A stretch of 64,000 nt of DNA from Romboutsia maritimum (GTDB taxonomy: Bacteria > Bacillota > Clostridia > Peptostreptococcales > Peptostreptococcaceae). Made by a program: the position numbers and the translations under genes. Position 1 is the first letter of the stretch. The number at the start of each line of letters is the position of its first letter. Below are positions 61,492-64,000 of the stretch, piece after piece. The notes under the pieces were generated by a model, which searched no databases, was not told the origin of the DNA, and saw only the letters and a program-made list of their open reading frames with translations. Location of the stretch: assembly GCF_002251085.2 (NCBI RefSeq), contig NZ_NOJZ02000005.1, positions 1-64,000 of the forward strand, read 5' to 3'.

Positions 61492-63411
61492 ATGATAAAG
61501 GTTACTTTGAAAGACGGATCAGTTAGAGAATATGAAAATAAGATGTCTGTTATGGATATAGCAAAATCTATAAGTGAAGGATTAGCTAGAAATGTTGTAG
61601 CAGCATCAGTTAATGGAAACATAGTAGGTCTTGACTATACAGTTGAGGGAGATTGCGAGTTAAATTTATTTAAATTTGAAGATGCAGAAGGCAAAGATGT
61701 ATTTAGACATACTTCAGCTCATATATTAGCTCAAGCTATAAAGAGATTATATCCAGATGCTAAATTTGCAATAGGACCATCTATAGAAAATGGATTCTAT
61801 TATGATATAGATTTAGAACAAAGATTAACATCAGAAGACTTAGAAAAATTAGAAAAAGAAATGAAAAAAATAGCTAAAGAAGATATAGAATTAGAAAGAT
61901 ATGAATTACCAAAAGAAGAAGCTCTAGCATGGGCTAAAGAAAATGGTGAATTATACAAAGTTGAACTTATAGAAGAATTACCAGAAGGAGAAGTAATATC
62001 ATTCTATAAACAAGGTGATTTTACAGATTTATGTAGAGGACCACACTTACCTTCAACTAAAAAAGTTAAAGCAGTTAAGTTATTAAGTGTAGCAGGAGCT
62101 TATTGGCGTGGAGATGAAAAAAATAAAATGCTTCAAAGAATATATGGTATATCATTCGAAAAAAATAAAGATTTAGAAGAATACCTACATTTATTAGAAG
62201 AAGCAAAGAAAAGAGACCATAGAAAATTAGGTAAAGAATTAGAATTATTCTTTATACCAGAAGAAGGACCAGGATTCCCATTATTCTTACCAAAAGGTAT
62301 GGCTCTAAAAAATGAATTATTAAAATTCTGGAGAGAAATACACAGAGAAGATGAATATGTAGAAATAGAAACTCCAATAATATTAAATAAAAATTTATGG
62401 GAAACTTCAGGACACTGGTTCCATTATAAAGAAAATATGTATACTGTTCAAATAGATGAACAAGACTATGCAATTAAGCCAATGAACTGCCCAGGAGGAA
62501 TGTTATTCTACAAGTCTAAGCCACACTCATATAGAGATTTCCCTATAAGAGCAGCTGAATTAGGTAGAGTTCATAGACATGAATTATCAGGAGCGTTACA
62601 TGGTTTAATGAGAGTTAGAGCATTTACTCAAGATGATGCTCATATATATATGTTACCAGAACAAATAAAAGATGAAATAAAAGGTGTAATAAACTTAATA
62701 GATAAAGTGTATAAGACTTTTGGATTTGAATATCACTTAGAATTATCTACTAGACCAGAATCTTCAATAGGTACTGATGAAGAATGGGAAACTGCAGAAA
62801 ATGGATTAAGAGAAGCTTTAGAAGAGTTAAATCTACCATATATCTTAAATGAAGGAGATGGAGCATTCTATGGTCCTAAAATAGACTTCCATTTAAGAGA
62901 TTGTTTAGGAAGAACATGGCAATGTGGGACTATACAATTAGATATGCAACTTCCACAAAGATTTGATGCAAGTTATGTAGGTCAAGATGGTGAAAAACAT
63001 AGACCAGTTATGATACACAGAGTTGCATTTGGAAGTATAGAAAGATTCATAGGAATATTAATAGAACATTATGCTGGTAAATTCCCAGTATGGTTAGCTC
63101 CAACTCAAGTTAGAATACTTCCTATATCAGATAAATACAATGATTATGCTAATCAAGTTAAGAAAGTTTTATTTGATAAAGGTATAAGAGTTGAAATAGA
63201 TGATAGAGCAGAAAAGACAGGATTTAAGATAAGAGAAGCTCAACTTCAAAAAATACCATATATGATAGTAGTTGGTGAAAAAGAAGAAGCTGAAAACAAA
63301 GTGTCTGTTAGATCAAGAGATAACGGTGAAATGGGAAGTTTAGAATTAAGTGAGTTTATGGAAACTTTATCAAAAGAAGTAGAAGATAGAGTAAATGTTA
63401 TCCAAGCTTAA
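61492..63411 (+). CDS. thrS: Threonyl-tRNA synthetase
   Basis: A 639-residue class II synthetase of normal length. The N-terminal TGS domain (MIKVTLKDGSVREYENKMSV) is followed by the editing domain with HTSAHILAQAIKRLYP. The catalytic core has zinc-site text KPMNCPGGMLFYKS, motif 2 RAAELGRVHRHELSGALHG and motif 3 VMIHRVAFGSIERFIGIL, and an anticodon-binding domain ends it. ATG 61492 follows aaggagga; the open frame extends upstream through the T-box and is not coding there. Confidence 0.97.
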   Translation: MIKVTLKDGSVREYENKMSVMDIAKSISEGLARNVVAASVNGNIVGLDYTVEGDCELNLFKFEDAEGKDVFRHTSAHILAQAIKRLYPDAKFAIGPSIENGFYYDIDLEQRLTSEDLEKLEKEMKKIAKEDIELERYELPKEEALAWAKENGELYKVELIEELPEGEVISFYKQGDFTDLCRGPHLPSTKKVKAVKLLSVAGAYWRGDEKNKMLQRIYGISFEKNKDLEEYLHLLEEAKKRDHRKLGKELELFFIPEEGPGFPLFLPKGMALKNELLKFWREIHREDEYVEIETPIILNKNLWETSGHWFHYKENMYTVQIDEQDYAIKPMNCPGGMLFYKSKPHSYRDFPIRAAELGRVHRHELSGALHGLMRVRAFTQDDAHIYMLPEQIKDEIKGVINLIDKVYKTFGFEYHLELSTRPESSIGTDEEWETAENGLREALEELNLPYILNEGDGAFYGPKIDFHLRDCLGRTWQCGTIQLDMQLPQRFDASYVGQDGEKHRPVMIHRVAFGSIERFIGILIEHYAGKFPVWLAPTQVRILPISDKYNDYANQVKKVLFDKGIRVEIDDRAEKTGFKIREAQLQKIPYMIVVGEKEEAENKVSVRSRDNGEMGSLELSEFMETLSKEVEDRVNVIQA

Positions 63412-63429
63412 TTATATTAATAAATATAA

Positions 63430-63472
63430 AAAAAGTAAGCCCAAAGGATTTATCCTAGGGCTTGCTTTTTTT
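63430..63472. terminator. Bidirectional terminator between thrS and the FtsH-like gene
   Basis: aaaaaagtaagccc pairs with gggcttgctttttt (one G-U), with an inner aaggat/atcct stem. T runs occur on both strands. Confidence 0.85.
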
Positions 63473-64000
63473 AGTTAACAGCTTCTTTTTTTATTAGAGA
63501 TTTTAATTCTTCATGAGTCATAGTTTCTTTATCAAATAAGAATTTAGAAACTACATGTAAATCATTTATATTATTATTTAAAAGATTTAGCGTTTCCTTA
63601 TAGCAAGTTTCAACTATACTGTTAGTTTCTTTTTGAATTTGACTAGATAAAAATGTTTTTGTATTTCCGTCGATAGTCATAAAACCTAAATCACTCATTC
63701 CATAATCGCAAACCATTTGAGTTGCAATTTCAGTTACTTTTTTCAAGTCATCTTTTGCACCTGTTGACTTATGATTAAAGATTATTTCTTCAGAAGCTTT
63801 ACCAGCAAGTAGTATTTTTATCTTTGAAATTAATTCATCTTTAGTATAAATGTATCTGTCTTCATCAGGTAACTGAAGAACATAACCTAAAGCTTCACCT
63901 CTAGGAACTATTGATATTTTTTGTATAGGGCATATACCCAACATGTCACTGATAAGCGCATGTCCAGCTTCATGGTAAGAAACTATTTTTTTCTCTTTTT
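63471..64000 (-). CDS. FtsH/M41-like protease, C-terminal part (cut by window end)
   Basis: The minus-strand frame runs to the window edge; the visible 176 residues are the peptidase part. It opens EKKIVSYHEAGHALISD, the HExxH zinc motif, followed by ISIVPRGEALGYVLQLPDED, LLAGKASEEIIF and STGAKDDLKKVTEIA, all FtsH features. The variable stretch after DYGMSDLGF is shorter than in canonical FtsH, and the tail ends soon after ETMTHEELKSLIKK, so this may be a divergent paralogue rather than the main FtsH. An internal ATG at 63944 is not the start. The AAA domain lies outside the window. Confidence 0.88.
   Translation of the reverse strand, partial: KEKKIVSYHEAGHALISDMLGICPIQKISIVPRGEALGYVLQLPDEDRYIYTKDELISKIKILLAGKASEEIIFNHKSTGAKDDLKKVTEIATQMVCDYGMSDLGFMTIDGNTKTFLSSQIQKETNSIVETCYKETLNLLNNNINDLHVVSKFLFDKETMTHEELKSLIKKEAVN

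Overview
The window is very AT-rich chromosomal DNA from a spore-forming, anaerobic, low-GC Gram-positive bacterium. The gene set (spore cortex-lytic SleC, YtxC, clostridial AdhE, CbiMNQO cobalt importer, Mn-dependent PpaC with CBS/DRTGG insert, a T-box on thrS) points to class Clostridia, and probably to Peptostreptococcaceae (relatives of Paraclostridium, Romboutsia and Clostridioides). The family placement is inference from protein flavour; no search was run.

Layout. 1-420: end of an rRNA operon (23S tail, 5S, terminator). 590-3310: a MoxR-type AAA ATPase and a von Willebrand A partner. 3545-6550: cobalamin riboswitch with intrinsic terminator controlling cbiMNQO. 6555-13570: BMP-family nucleoside-binding lipoprotein, PcrA helicase, M18 aminopeptidase, patatin-like lipase, P-loop NTPase, cyclophilin. 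13740-19050: ppaC (minus), a DUF4230-type protein, and adhE with a strong promoter and a Rex-like site. 19085-29050: small hypotheticals, YkgJ-type Cys-cluster protein, MBL hydrolase, RelQ-type alarmone synthetase, phosphoesterase, nucleotidase, fba (minus), DUF1904, RsuA-type pseudouridine synthase, RlmD-type methyltransferase. 29100-29880: a decayed methyltransferase. 29833-34190: a seven-gene operon of Mrp/MinD ATPases, two with ferredoxin inserts, two NifX/NifB-like small proteins, a Fur-family regulator and a DUF134 protein, behind a promoter with an elaborate inverted-repeat operator. 34400-37490: amino-acid permease with a structured leader, and a double DUF3298-like protein. 37500-39780: a rod-shaped RNA-like element, sleC (minus) and divergent prsW. 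39850-48375: a stand-alone HEPN (Csm6-type) protein, tandem signal peptidases, xylose-isomerase-like protein, nucleoside kinase, glutaminase, ArsR-type regulator, endonuclease IV, RusA-like protein (minus), QueG. 48520-53100: Lon-like protease, endonuclease III, TrmL, DegV. 53500-59310: second BMP lipoprotein and its ABC transporter (ATPase and two permeases), separated by an arginase-like gene with one in-frame TGA. 59517-63470: YtxC, DUF445, T-box and thrS. 63471-64000: the C-terminal part of an FtsH/M41-like protease, cut by the window end.

Functional themes: cobalt uptake under B12 control; nucleoside scavenging (two BMP lipoproteins and an ABC transporter, nucleoside kinase, nucleotidase); Fe-S or metal-cofactor handling (the mrp cluster); spore germination (sleC/prsW); DNA and RNA maintenance. 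I saw no CRISPR array, IS element, prophage or tRNA gene. The observations most worth following up are the TGA-containing arginase-like gene, the lone HEPN protein, the operator and composition of the mrp cluster, and two unassigned RNA-like structures (37506-37632 and 34440-34627).
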